Source: Bacillota bacterium
Lineage (GTDB): Bacteria > Bacillota > Clostridia > Christensenellales > SZUA-584
Direction of reading: 5' to 3'
Assembly (NCBI GenBank): GCA_023397655.1
Contig: JAEWTW010000041.1
Coordinates: forward strand, 1-57,909
DNA length: 57,909 nucleotides
Below, piece by piece: positions 40,547 to 48,861 of the stretch; the stretch's first letter is position 1, and the number at the start of each line of letters is the position of its first letter. A program made the translations under genes and the position numbers. The notes under the pieces are model-generated. The model worked only from the letters and a program-made list of their open reading frames with translations, made no database searches and was not told where the DNA came from.

Positions 40547-41044
40547 ATGACAGCATTACGCAGTAAGAAATGGTTATTGGTCTTCAGCGTTGCCCTGGCG
40601 CTCACGGTCATGATATCGATGATGCCCGTCGCGCACGCCGCGTCCGGTGATACAGTCACAAAGTGCGCCACGTCGGCGGACATATTGAAGGCTTGCAAGA
40701 GTGCCGGATGTCCTGTCTCGTCCGTACAGGCGGCGTCCATACTCCGCTCCTGCAAATCCGCGGGCTGCGGCACCTCGGCTTCTGATGTCACGGCGGCGGT
40801 AAAAGCCTGCAGCAAATCCGGATGCACTGTCAGCTCCGCGAACGTGGCCGCTGTTTTGAAGGCATGTAAGTCTGCCGGCTGCAGCGTGAATTCGTCCAAC
40901 GTGGCCGCTATGCTGAAAGCATGCAAATCTGCAGGATGCAGCACGAACACAGCGAATATGTCCGCGCTTCTCAAAGCCTGCAGAACGTCCGGATGCACCA
41001 TAACGGCTGCAAACGCGGCATCGTGCCTGCGCGCAGCACAATAA
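40547..41044 (+). CDS. secreted protein made of six 19-residue Cys-pair repeats
   Basis: 165 residues. A signal peptide (basic head, hydrophobic core, PVAHA cleavage near residue 31) is followed by an array with a strict 19-residue period. Each unit is a short Ala/Val/Leu helix ending KACKSAGC, then a Ser/Thr/Asn turn. Cys pairs fall at 50/55, 69/74, 88/93, 107/112, 126/131 and 145/150, with extra Cys at 40 and 160. The even spacing would stack the pairs along one face of a solenoid, suiting a disulfide or metal ladder. I do not know this family. CGGAGG precedes the ATG. It is a single-gene unit with its own promoter and terminator. Confidence 0.8.
   Translation: MTALRSKKWLLVFSVALALTVMISMMPVAHAASGDTVTKCATSADILKACKSAGCPVSSVQAASILRSCKSAGCGTSASDVTAAVKACSKSGCTVSSANVAAVLKACKSAGCSVNSSNVAAMLKACKSAGCSTNTANMSALLKACRTSGCTITAANAASCLRAAQ
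40676..41017 (+). repeat. 57-bp tandem coding repeats (six units)
   Basis: DNA repeats behind the 19-residue protein repeats. The third to fifth units are most alike (GC(A/G)TG(C/T)AAGTCTGC-type cores), so recent unit duplication is likely and copy number may vary among strains. Confidence 0.75.
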
Positions 41045-41076
41045 TCCGCCAAATATCACATACCCCCCATATAAAA

Positions 41077-41104
41077 GGAGCGCCCATATTTTGGACGCTC
41101 CTTT
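41077..41104 (+). terminator. intrinsic terminator of the Cys-repeat gene
   Basis: GGAGCGCCC pairs with GGACGCTCC (one mismatch), followed by TTTGCTTTT. Confidence 0.7.
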
Positions 41105-41126
41105 GCTTTTTATTAGTGTCCCCTGT

Positions 41127-42347
41127 TTATTTACCGTTTCCGGAAATGAAACGGTACAGCTCCTCCACCGCCAGCGAAATCTTGGTGGCGGACCACTCCT
41201 TGATTTTGGGGTATATATAATACGTATCGTCCAGCGTGGACAGGTCGATGCAGTCGCCTTTGCCCATGTAATCGTACTCAATATGGCATGAATACATGGA
41301 CAACGGGTCCTTCTTCAGCAAGAACGGTTTGCCGTCAAATATGCCCTCCAGCGTAAAGCCTGTTATATCGTGCGTCAGACGCCCCTCACCCAGCCGGATA
41401 TAGCCATCCGCATTGGGCAGGCTGTCCACCACCACGTCGGAGGCGAAGGCATATGTGCCCGCTTCGATCATCGCGCGCACCTGTTCCCGCAGTGTTTCAT
41501 ACCAGTGCGGAATGTGTACCGACCCTTCTTCCCCGAACAGCTCGCCGTATTGTGACATCGTCCAGGATGCGCCGCAATGGCCGCACCACAGGCGGTCTCC
41601 GTCCGATTCCATCTGATACTCCGTCCCGCAGCTCCGGCAGGCATACAGCACCTTGTGCAGTCCCTTAGCGCGGTCTTTGTAGCGTACACGGATGCCGTTC
41701 CGCTTCTGCCACATAAAATCATCGTATTCAAACGCCTTGCCGATGCGCGCGTTGATCTCGTCCTTCGGCAGCTGCCTTATCTCTTCCTGCGTAATGATCT
41801 GTGTGAGATCGGCCTCCAGCCGATTGTTGCGCTTGTGCAGATTCCACACCGGAGAGTAGATAAAGTTGCCATGCATGCTCAGCATCACGACGGGCACCTT
41901 CAGCATCTTGGCCAGCTTGCCGAGCGATGCCGGTAGGCACGCGTTGGTGCCGGCCAGCGAATACCGCGCCTCGGGATATATCACCAGTATATCGCCGTTG
42001 TCGATCACCTGTTTCAGATGCATCACCAGCTGCACGTCATTTGTGAATTTCCGTTTGCAGATACAGCCCACGTTGCGCAGCAGCTTTTCGCGCCCGATAA
42101 AACCGTCGATCGCCACCACATAGTTCGCCCGGTGCGGAAACGTGCAGGCTGTGGTGACCATAAAGTCGATAAACGATTTATGCGTGCACAGCAGCAGATA
42201 AGGCGGCTTTAAGCCCTTCATGTTCACGCGGTTGATCCTCAGGCGGCGCAGCCATACCACCGGAAAGCTAAGCACCCACGTCAGCACTTTCAGATACATC
42301 TTCTGCCGCTGCGGAGGCCGTTCCATATCGAACCGTATTGTGTCCAT
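41127..42347 (-). CDS. 1-acylglycerol-3-phosphate acyltransferase-like protein with zinc ribbon and extra domain
   Basis: 406 residues from the ATG at 42347 (GAGGGG upstream). The acyltransferase core has a membrane-active segment (LKVLTWVLSFPVVWLRRLR), the catalytic HX4D box H56/D61 in CTHKSFID, the glycerol-phosphate region with YPEARYSLAG and a PVVMLSMHG strand. After it, residues about 235-265 hold a zinc ribbon (CRSCG and CGHCG), then a C-terminal beta domain of 130 residues. PlsC proteins are about 240 residues, so the zinc ribbon and tail are additions whose role I cannot tell. It probably acts on membrane lipid or lipoglycan acylation. Confidence 0.8.
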   Translation of the reverse strand: MDTIRFDMERPPQRQKMYLKVLTWVLSFPVVWLRRLRINRVNMKGLKPPYLLLCTHKSFIDFMVTTACTFPHRANYVVAIDGFIGREKLLRNVGCICKRKFTNDVQLVMHLKQVIDNGDILVIYPEARYSLAGTNACLPASLGKLAKMLKVPVVMLSMHGNFIYSPVWNLHKRNNRLEADLTQIITQEEIRQLPKDEINARIGKAFEYDDFMWQKRNGIRVRYKDRAKGLHKVLYACRSCGTEYQMESDGDRLWCGHCGASWTMSQYGELFGEEGSVHIPHWYETLREQVRAMIEAGTYAFASDVVVDSLPNADGYIRLGEGRLTHDITGFTLEGIFDGKPFLLKKDPLSMYSCHIEYDYMGKGDCIDLSTLDDTYYIYPKIKEWSATKISLAVEELYRFISGNGK

Positions 42348-42473
42348 CCCATACCCCTCAACACATATATAGGTGAAATTATAACACATATATTTGTAAC
42401 ATGGCACAACGAAGTTATTCTCATGACAACTTGATAACATAATTGTGATAAAATGGTGTTCGGAGGTGACGCG
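42348..42473. promoter_or_regulatory. divergent promoter region with ACACATATAT direct repeats
   Basis: Two copies of ACACATATAT (42361-42370 and 42384-42393) flank an ATTATA box that reads TATAAT on the minus strand, the -10 of the acyltransferase gene. The start-to-start distance is 23 bp. On the plus side a TAAAAT lies before the response regulator gene with a poor -35. Confidence 0.4.
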
Positions 42474-43133
42474 ATGGCGACCATACTCATCGTGGAGGAC
42501 GACCCTTCCATCAACGAACTGCTGTACCGCAACCTGTCACTGGTAGGTCATACCTGCACCAGAGCGTACGACGGCGCTGAAGCGCTGGAACAGTTGGAGG
42601 CACAGCGTCCAGACCTGATGCTTCTGGACCTGATGCTGCCCGGCGTCAGCGGCTTTGATCTGATGCGCCGGCTGCCGGACGGCGGTGTACCGGTCATCAT
42701 GCTGACGGCGCGCAGCCGGTTGGAGGACCGCGTAGCCGGTCTGAATCTGGGCGCGGACGACTACATCACCAAGCCATTCGAAACGCTGGAGGTGATCGCC
42801 CGGGTGCAGGCGGTACTGCGCCGGACACAAAAGCACGACAGCACTTTTTGCATCGACAGCCTGCGCGTGGATTTCGGCGCGCGCGAGGCGTTCGTGGACG
42901 GCGAACCTGCGGCGCTGACACCGCAGGAATTCTCGCTGCTGGAGGTGCTGGTGGTCAACCGGAACCTGGCACTCTCCCGCGAGAAGCTGCTGGAACTGGC
43001 GTGGTGCTTTGAATATTTCGGCGATACACGCACGGTGGATGCGCACATACAGAAGCTGCGTAAGAAGCTGGGGTTGGCTGAACGCCTGAAAACGGTGTAT
43101 AAGCTGGGCTACCGGCTGGAGACACGCCGATGA
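42474..43133 (+). CDS. OmpR/PhoB-family response regulator
   Basis: 219 residues from the ATG at 42474 (GGAGGTG upstream). Receiver domain: acidic pocket in LIVEDDP, phospho-acceptor D52 in LMLLDLMLPG, Thr in IMLTARS and Lys in YITKPFE. Winged-helix DNA-binding domain: PAALTPQEFSLLEVLVVN and TVDAHIQKLRKKLG. Its last four bases overlap the start of the sensor kinase gene (ATGA), so the pair is translationally coupled. Confidence 0.95.
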   Translation: MATILIVEDDPSINELLYRNLSLVGHTCTRAYDGAEALEQLEAQRPDLMLLDLMLPGVSGFDLMRRLPDGGVPVIMLTARSRLEDRVAGLNLGADDYITKPFETLEVIARVQAVLRRTQKHDSTFCIDSLRVDFGAREAFVDGEPAALTPQEFSLLEVLVVNRNLALSREKLLELAWCFEYFGDTRTVDAHIQKLRKKLGLAERLKTVYKLGYRLETRR

Positions 43134-44524
43134 AATACTGGCAGAAGACATATGTCGCAACGCTGCTGCTCTTCCTGCTGGCGCTGAACGCGGGCGCTTT
43201 TCTGATGTACCATACCGCGCTCAACACGTCAGTCTCGGCGGAGCGCGAGCGCGGCTTCACGGAGCATGGCTTTATTCGCGAAGGTCTGGCAAAGGACATC
43301 TCGTCCATACTGGCGCGCGAGAACAGCAGCCAAGCGGCGCTGGAAGCGCTGTTCAAAAGCTATTCGGACTATTACGGGCGGCAGGGCGTTTATATACTGC
43401 TGACAGGCCTCGACGGTGTTCGGTCGGGCGATGCGCCCACGCCGGACAGCGCCCCTCCCGCACCGGAGGACGGTTCGCAAGCCGCGGCGATACGCGATCT
43501 GTCCGGAACGCCGTTTCTGTACACCGCCGGTCTCGTGGGCGATTCGGGATATACGCTGATCACGGCACGCAGTGTGGCGGCGATGCGGCAGCGCTCAAAT
43601 GAGCTGGCACGCACGCTGCTGCTGGGCAGCGCGGGCCTGTCTGCCGTATTGGCAGCGGCACTATTCTTAATACTCAAGAAGCTGACACACCCTGTCCGTA
43701 CGCTGCATACTGCGGCGGACGCGATGGCTTGCGGCGATTATGGCGCTCGTGCCGTTGTACGCGGCCGGGACGAGCTGGCTGAACTGGCGCAACGCTTTAA
43801 CACGATGGCTGGTAAGATACAAACTCAGATAAGTGAATTGACGTACGAATCGGAAAAGAAGCAACGCTTCATCGATGATCTGGCGCATGAACTGCGTACG
43901 CCACTGTCCGCGATCGGCGGCTACGCGCAATACCTCACCGCCGCGGATATCACGGAGGACGAGCGCATCACGGCGCTGCAATACATTTCCCGCGAAAGCG
44001 GCCGACTGTCGGACATGGCCGACAAGCTGCTCATGCTGGCGCGCCTGCGGCAGGACGATTTACAACTATCTCATACGCCCTTGCTGCCGCTGTGTGAGGA
44101 CGTGCGCGCTGCTGCGGAGCATTTGGCGGCGGCTCGGAACGTCTCCCTCGCTTTCGACATCGCGGACACGGCGTGGCACAGTGACTCAACGCTGCTGCTC
44201 ATGTTGTTTCTCAATCTGGTGAGCAACGCCGTTCACGCCTGCAACGACGGCGGAACAGTTCGCGTCACGGTCACCGAACACGGTGCGACAGTATCGGACG
44301 ACGGCTGCGGCATGGACGCCGAAACGCTGGCGCACGCGGTGGAGCCGTTTTACCGCGCGGACAAGTCCCGCTCGCGCAGGGCAGGCGGCGCGGGATTGGG
44401 CCTGTCCCTCTGCGCGCGCATCTGCGAACGGCTGGAACTGGACATGCGTATCGAGTCCGCGCCCGGCTGCGGCACGACGGTGCATGTTTTACAGCTCGAT
44501 GACAACGCGGTGACAGAACGCTGA
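43130..44524 (+). CDS. sensor histidine kinase paired with the response regulator
   Basis: 464 residues. Two membrane helices (about 6-26 and 160-182) enclose an extracytoplasmic sensor of 130 residues, followed by a HAMP linker (PVRTLHTAADAMACGDYGAR), the dimerisation helix with phospho-acceptor H253 in DDLAHELRTPLSAIGGYAQY, and the ATPase domain (NLVSNAVHACNDGG, VSDDGCGMD, GGAGLGLSLCARICERL). The ligand is unknown. The operon continues 45 bp downstream with a secreted protein gene, which may be an accessory sensor or a target. Confidence 0.92.
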   Translation: MKYWQKTYVATLLLFLLALNAGAFLMYHTALNTSVSAERERGFTEHGFIREGLAKDISSILARENSSQAALEALFKSYSDYYGRQGVYILLTGLDGVRSGDAPTPDSAPPAPEDGSQAAAIRDLSGTPFLYTAGLVGDSGYTLITARSVAAMRQRSNELARTLLLGSAGLSAVLAAALFLILKKLTHPVRTLHTAADAMACGDYGARAVVRGRDELAELAQRFNTMAGKIQTQISELTYESEKKQRFIDDLAHELRTPLSAIGGYAQYLTAADITEDERITALQYISRESGRLSDMADKLLMLARLRQDDLQLSHTPLLPLCEDVRAAAEHLAAARNVSLAFDIADTAWHSDSTLLLMLFLNLVSNAVHACNDGGTVRVTVTEHGATVSDDGCGMDAETLAHAVEPFYRADKSRSRRAGGAGLGLSLCARICERLELDMRIESAPGCGTTVHVLQLDDNAVTER

Positions 44525-44569
44525 CATTCTCCCCGTACGATAGAGGCAAATCCACGAAAGGGGAAGAAA

Positions 44570-45553
44570 ATGAAATACAAAGAGATACTTAAAAAAGCGT
44601 GGCTGCCCGCGTTGACGGTGCTGGCGATCTGCGCGGGGGCTGTTGCCCTCAACGCCACGATGCGAACCAGCGAAGCGCAGCAACTGGAACAAACGGCGAT
44701 AAGCGCCGTGCAACCAACGCCGGATGATGCGTCAGGAAGCACAACAGAGAATGTCGCAAGCTCGGATGAGGTAACCCCCACGCCAGCCCCCGCGTCCGAA
44801 CCCTCCTTAAAGCCCTCCGGCGATTACCGCTATATGCAGGTGGCATCCGATAACGGCAGCGAACCGGGCGCGCAGGATATCAGCTCCTTTGAGGCCGGGC
44901 AGGCTGTCGTCGGCGTGATGGAAGCGGTGTTCGGTGATGCATTCACGTCAGGCAGTCACGACATCTATGTCAAGTATCAAACCTACAACGGCCATTCCTC
45001 CAGTACTTATGTGATCATGGTGGGCAGCGAGACTGAAGGAGACGCTACATACATCGGTTCCGTTGAATCCGTCAGTGGCCAAGTGCGCACCGTGATAAAG
45101 TGGGTACCAGACAATCGCCGGATTTGGGATGATTCAGCCGATAAAGAAGACGATGAACTTGACAAAGCAGCCAGGTCAGATAAGCAGCAAATGGATGCAG
45201 TTGAAAAGTTAATAAATAATAGCTTTTCAGACGGGCGTATTATTAAGGAGATTATTATCGATGCCACCCAATGGGCCAGTCAGGATCCGGATGCCGATTT
45301 GGTTGTGGATTATAAAGTACACATGAACACAGGTGAATGCTATATGGTACGGATGGCCTATCCGTCCCGTACCGTCAGTGAGCTTTTCATCTATCCGCTT
45401 GGCTGGGATTCCTGTCTGAAAGGATACTGGGACGAGACGGATTCGCCTGACTATATTCCATCTGAAGGTTGGGAAACAGCGGAAGGTATCCATCCCGCCG
45501 CAACCCCTGCCCCCACCACCGCCCCTGTCTCCACATCAAAGCCCGCACAATAG
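44570..45553 (+). CDS. secreted or anchored protein of unknown role, in two-component operon
   Basis: 327 residues. An uncleaved or cleaved signal segment (LPALTVLAICAGAVALNA) is followed by a Pro/Ser/Thr linker (TPTPAPASEPSLKPSG). A central beta-rich domain (about 88-290) has FEAGQAVVGVMEAVFGDAF, YVIMVGSETEGDATYI and YVYKVH-type strands, and a second PT-rich tail closes the protein. It resembles no enzyme. Position behind the kinase gene with AAAGGGG and no terminator between suggests co-expression, perhaps as an envelope stress factor. Confidence 0.65.
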   Translation: MKYKEILKKAWLPALTVLAICAGAVALNATMRTSEAQQLEQTAISAVQPTPDDASGSTTENVASSDEVTPTPAPASEPSLKPSGDYRYMQVASDNGSEPGAQDISSFEAGQAVVGVMEAVFGDAFTSGSHDIYVKYQTYNGHSSSTYVIMVGSETEGDATYIGSVESVSGQVRTVIKWVPDNRRIWDDSADKEDDELDKAARSDKQQMDAVEKLINNSFSDGRIIKEIIIDATQWASQDPDADLVVDYKVHMNTGECYMVRMAYPSRTVSELFIYPLGWDSCLKGYWDETDSPDYIPSEGWETAEGIHPAATPAPTTAPVSTSKPAQ

Positions 45554-45564
45554 GGCTCACCCTC

Positions 45565-45594
45565 TTGCGCGGCGCAGCCCGCAGGCGTTACAAT
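45565..45594 (+). promoter_or_regulatory. promoter of the QueG-like gene
   Basis: TTGCGC (45565-45570), 18 bp, TACAAT (45589-45594). Confidence 0.45.
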
Positions 45595-45630
45595 GAATCC
45601 ATACATCTACCTTGAAAGGCTGGAGCTCGT

Positions 45631-46452
45631 ATGGATAACACACTGACAGCGCTGACGCAGGCGATAACGGATTTTGTGGCGCACGACCCGCGCAACGCGA
45701 TGGCGGCGCACGGCGGCATGCGTATGTACGATAAGCCGCTGGTGGCTGTAGCCGCGGCGGACGACGAATGGTTCAGCCGCTTCTCCGAGGCTGGTATTAT
45801 CGGCCCTCATTATATGCCGCCGGACGTTTGGCTTCCCGGCGCCCAGGCAGTGATATGTTGGTTCCTGCCGTTCACCAAAACCGTGCGGGACACCAACCGT
45901 GCCCCCGGGCTGCCCTCCGAGGAGTGGGCATCTGCCCGCATCGACGGTGAGGTGTTTAATAACGCCCTGCGCGATTTCGTGGCTGCCTGGCTCAAAAGCC
46001 ATGGCGGTGATGCCGCCGCACCGGCGGCCGACCAACGTTTCGCTGTCGTCAACCGCATCCCCAATTGGTCGGAGCGGCATGCGGCATTTGTGGCTGGTCT
46101 GGGTACGTTCGGACTGCACCGGGCATTGATCACGGAAAAGGGATCGGCCGGGCGATTGGGCAGTGTGGTCACCACGCTGAAGCTTGAGCCCACGCTCCGC
46201 CCTTATATGCGTTACGACGAGTACTGTCCTTTCCTCACCAGCCAGCAGGCGCAGACCATAACAGGCAGCAAGACAAAATGCGGCGCGTGTATCCGCCGCT
46301 GCCCCTCTCATGCAATCAGCGTTGATGGTAAGGATCACGAAGTCTGCGGCGGTTTTATTGACAACGAGGTGCTTCCGCTCTTTGCGCCCCGTTACGGCTG
46401 CGCCAAGTGCAACGTTGGCGTGCCCTGTGAGTCCGGTATCCCTCCAATTTAA
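45631..46452 (+). CDS. epoxyqueuosine reductase-like 4Fe-4S protein (QueG-related)
   Basis: 273 residues, about a hundred shorter than true QueG. The N-terminal part has WLPGAQAVICWFLPF and GLGTFGLHRALITEKGSAGRLGSVV, the corrinoid-reductase-like core of the family. The C-terminal ferredoxin-like segment holds CGACIRRCP and, after a spacing, CAKCNVGVPCE, enough for two [4Fe-4S] clusters. The missing HEAT-like tail argues against tRNA queuosine synthesis; these short forms are often labelled 'epoxyqueuosine reductase' without proof. GGAG lies upstream of the start ATG 45631. Confidence 0.8.
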   Translation: MDNTLTALTQAITDFVAHDPRNAMAAHGGMRMYDKPLVAVAAADDEWFSRFSEAGIIGPHYMPPDVWLPGAQAVICWFLPFTKTVRDTNRAPGLPSEEWASARIDGEVFNNALRDFVAAWLKSHGGDAAAPAADQRFAVVNRIPNWSERHAAFVAGLGTFGLHRALITEKGSAGRLGSVVTTLKLEPTLRPYMRYDEYCPFLTSQQAQTITGSKTKCGACIRRCPSHAISVDGKDHEVCGGFIDNEVLPLFAPRYGCAKCNVGVPCESGIPPI

Positions 46453-46461
46453 GCATCACCT

Positions 46462-46499
46462 CCTCCGGCACGGCTATGGCTGCTGCCGGAGGCTGTTTA
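46462..46499 (+). terminator. intrinsic terminator after the QueG-like gene
   Basis: CCTCCGGCA (46462-46470) pairs with TGCCGGAGG (46484-46492); CTGTTTATTTT follows. Confidence 0.7.
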
Positions 46500-46647
46500 T
46501 TTTACGGAACAGAGGGAAATAATGTTTCTGTGGAGAATATATCAGTGGACTATATTTTCGCCCAGTGTTATACTATAGACATCTTTTCGTAACTTAATTG
46601 TAATACGCGTCCAACTGAGGGATTTTGCAATAGCAGGAGGAATGCCG

Positions 46648-47784
46648 ATGCCAAATCGCAGGACAAGCTCAATGAAACATCGGAAAAATATATTCATTCG
46701 TTTTCGCAGCTGGCTGGCGCATTTGAGAACACCGGCGAAGCTTGCGGTGATTGTCAGCGCAATTGTGCTCGTCGCTGCGGCTGTTCTGCTTGTGGTGCTG
46801 CTGCCCGGCACCGAGGGCGTGCAGCAGGCCAGCGCAGGCGGGCTGCCCGTGCCCACCGGTACGCCGCAGGCCACGCCTGAACCGCTCCCCACGCCCACGC
46901 CGGAGCCCATCGCCACCACAGCGCCCGACGTCACCAAGGACCCCACGATGCAGAAGGGTGATGAAAACGATAACGTGCAGGCGCTGCAGGAACAGCTGAT
47001 GGACCTTGGGTACCTGGACCTGGACGAGCCCACCCAAAAATACGGACCCGCCACTGAAACGGCTGTCAAATGGTTTCAGCGCCAGTCTGGCATGGAGCAG
47101 ACAGGCGTTGCCGATCCCGTCACGCTCGGGGCACTCTTTTCAGACGATGCCAAGCCCTATACACTGACGGAGAAAACGGAAGGTTCCGATGTCGACAGCC
47201 TTCAGCGTCAGCTCAGATCTCTGGGCTATCTGAACAAGGTCACAGGCTACTATGGAACGGAAACAGTGAAGGCAGTAGAGAGCTTTCAGAAGCGCAACAG
47301 CCTCACTGTAGACGGAAAAACGGGTGAGAAGACGCTGGATCTGATCTACTCTCCCAACGCCAAAGCTGACCCCTCCGTTGCGTCAACCATCCGCAGCAAG
47401 GCGAACATAGAACAGATGATTTCCACAGCTGAAAAACAGCTGGGCAAGCCGTATGTGGGCGGCAACGAAGGGCCGAGGTCCTTCGACTGTTCCGGCCTTG
47501 TATACTATTGTCTGCATGAGGCGGGCTCCAACCGCGGCCGGTATAATGCCGCAGGCTACTCGCAGGTGAGCGACTGGACGAAGATCAGCAAACTGAGCGA
47601 TTTAAAGCGCGGCGACCTGATGTTCTTCTGGAGCAGCAAGAAGCACAAGATCGGACATGTGGCCATATACATCGGCGACGGCATGATGATCGACGCCTCC
47701 TCCAGCAACCACAAAGTGGTGAAGCGTTCCGCCTTCTCCAACTGGTGCAAGAATGAATTCCGCTGGGGCCGCCGCCCATGGTAG
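46648..47784 (+). CDS. cell-wall endopeptidase: two peptidoglycan-binding domains plus NlpC/P60
   Basis: 378 residues. The ATG at 46648 is chosen because AGGAGG lies seven bases before it. A basic head and one membrane helix (about 31-52) anchor the protein; a PT-rich linker follows. Two PG_binding_1 domains (about 85-150 and 160-225) carry VQALQEQLMDLGYLD and LQRQLRSLGYLN. The NlpC/P60 domain cuts D-glutamyl-meso-DAP bonds, with catalytic Cys281 in FDCSGLVYYCL, His337 in IGHVAIYIGDG and a polar residue in SSNHKVV. It should remodel peptidoglycan on the outer side. It has its own promoter (TGGACT, 17 bp, TATACT, about 46540-46575). Confidence 0.9.
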   Translation: MPNRRTSSMKHRKNIFIRFRSWLAHLRTPAKLAVIVSAIVLVAAAVLLVVLLPGTEGVQQASAGGLPVPTGTPQATPEPLPTPTPEPIATTAPDVTKDPTMQKGDENDNVQALQEQLMDLGYLDLDEPTQKYGPATETAVKWFQRQSGMEQTGVADPVTLGALFSDDAKPYTLTEKTEGSDVDSLQRQLRSLGYLNKVTGYYGTETVKAVESFQKRNSLTVDGKTGEKTLDLIYSPNAKADPSVASTIRSKANIEQMISTAEKQLGKPYVGGNEGPRSFDCSGLVYYCLHEAGSNRGRYNAAGYSQVSDWTKISKLSDLKRGDLMFFWSSKKHKIGHVAIYIGDGMMIDASSSNHKVVKRSAFSNWCKNEFRWGRRPW

Positions 47785-47827
47785 AGCGCTGAGATAATAT
47801 TTAACACAATACCAAACGTCAGTCATA

Positions 47828-47866
47828 CGCCGTCTGTCAATAAAGGACGGCGTTTATTTTTGTTTT
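47828..47866 (+). terminator. intrinsic terminator of the NlpC/P60 gene
   Basis: CGCCGTC (47828-47834) pairs with GACGGCG (47846-47852), followed by TTTATTTTTGTTTT. Confidence 0.8.
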
Positions 47867-47930
47867 AGATTCATTTGTTACATTTTCGTTACAATCTGGT
47901 GAAACCCTGTTCAAATACGTCCCTTATAAT

Positions 47931-48068
47931 ACAAAAAGACAAAGGAAGTTAAAAGCGCTGAAACAACCTCAGCGCTGCCGGTTTCCGGCTGACCGTTTTC
48001 AATAGTCCCCTCCAAAACCGTTTCCCAGCAGGATTCGGGCAGGCTGCCGGCTGATGTCGGCAGCCTTT
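47931..48068 (+). ncRNA. candidate small RNA with C-rich loop
   Basis: Between two gene ends there is a TATAAT box (47925-47930) without a good -35 and, 110 bases on, a plus-strand terminator (GGCTGCCG 48042-48049 with CGGCAGCC 48058-48065, then TTTT) that no gene needs, because the NlpC gene already ends at 47828-47866. In between lie hairpins GCGCTGA/TCAGCGC (47955-47975) and GCCGG/CCGGC, and an unpaired TCCCCTCC (about 48006-48013), a C-rich stretch complementary to ribosome binding sites, as in Gram-positive regulatory RNAs. The first hairpin can also end transcription of the minus-strand gene at 48118. Confidence 0.4.
47951..47975 (-). terminator. minus-strand terminator of the flavodoxin-like operon
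   Basis: GCGCTGA (47955-47961) pairs with TCAGCGC (47969-47975). On the minus strand TTTT and AT-rich sequence follow. Confidence 0.5.
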
Positions 48069-48117
48069 TCAATTCTGCGCAATAGACCATCCTGTTCACT
48101 CTAATCTACCCATGCTG

Positions 48118-48849
48118 TCAGTATTTTTCCGTGCTGACGGCGGCAGACGGCTGTCCTTTGATCCAGCCGTAGTCTTCCCAGTGCTGCCGGTCACGCGGGT
48201 TCCAGGTGTTCTTGCTCATCATACCTTTCATAATTGTCATGAAGAAGCTTCTGAAAAGCGGCGCGCGCAGCCTATCACCCCGTTCCACATAACCGGTGAT
48301 CTTTCTGGCCAGCTTTTTGGCATTCTTCTGTATCTGCTCCTTTTTCTTCTCCGTTACATCGCTCCACTTCATTGCGGACACGGCAACCTTGCAGCTCAGC
48401 ACGCGTGCTGCGCCCCAGAACTTCAAGCTGCTGCGCATGGTTTTTGCGGTGTGTCCCAGCCCTGCACCCGCCGTCGTTGCGACTGCCAGCCCCACCTTGC
48501 CGAACATCCGCGGGTTGGGCCGGTGGCTCATCCACATATAGCACAGGTGGTCCAGCAGCGCCTTCATCTGGCCTGTTACGTCCATCGCGTATACAGAGGA
48601 TGTCAGTATCACCACATCAGCATCCAGAATCGATTGTGCAATGAGCTGTACGTCCTGCGCGTGCGGACAGGCTTGTTCGCCTTTGTAGAAGCACGAGTAG
48701 CAACCGGCACAGAAATGCGGCATATCCCTGGGCAGAAAGAATTCTGTTTTCTCCACGTTCCCGCAGCGCATAAGTTCCTGCACGATGGCGTCCGTGCTGT
48801 GCCATGTGCTTCCATGGCGTACGTTGCCGTTGATCACTGTTACTTTCAT
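48118..48849 (-). CDS. NAD(P)H-dependent FMN reductase/flavodoxin-fold oxidoreductase
   Basis: 243 residues. The flavodoxin-like start KVTVINGNVRHGSTWHSTDAI contains the phosphate loop for FMN. A Cys cluster (CAGCYSCFYKGEQACPH, about 47-63) resembles the ligands found in iron-sulfur flavoproteins, although the spacing CxxCxxC...C is looser. ADVVILTSSVYAMDVTGQMKALLDH is the flavin-ring loop of the family. AGGGAGG precedes ATG 48849. It is the last gene of a three-gene operon controlled by the TetR protein next to it, so it is probably induced with that regulator's ligand. Confidence 0.8.
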   Translation of the reverse strand: MKVTVINGNVRHGSTWHSTDAIVQELMRCGNVEKTEFFLPRDMPHFCAGCYSCFYKGEQACPHAQDVQLIAQSILDADVVILTSSVYAMDVTGQMKALLDHLCYMWMSHRPNPRMFGKVGLAVATTAGAGLGHTAKTMRSSLKFWGAARVLSCKVAVSAMKWSDVTEKKKEQIQKNAKKLARKITGYVERGDRLRAPLFRSFFMTIMKGMMSKNTWNPRDRQHWEDYGWIKGQPSAAVSTEKY

Positions 48850-48861
48850 AATACCTCCCTC

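Noticed and set aside
40676..41017. 57-bp repeats as a CRISPR-like or noncoding array
   Set aside because: The period is a multiple of three, the frame is open throughout and a signal peptide precedes it, so it is a protein repeat.
47911..48099. Minus-strand 62-codon frame between NlpC and the flavodoxin gene
   Set aside because: No ribosome binding site, runs through hairpins, no recognisable protein.
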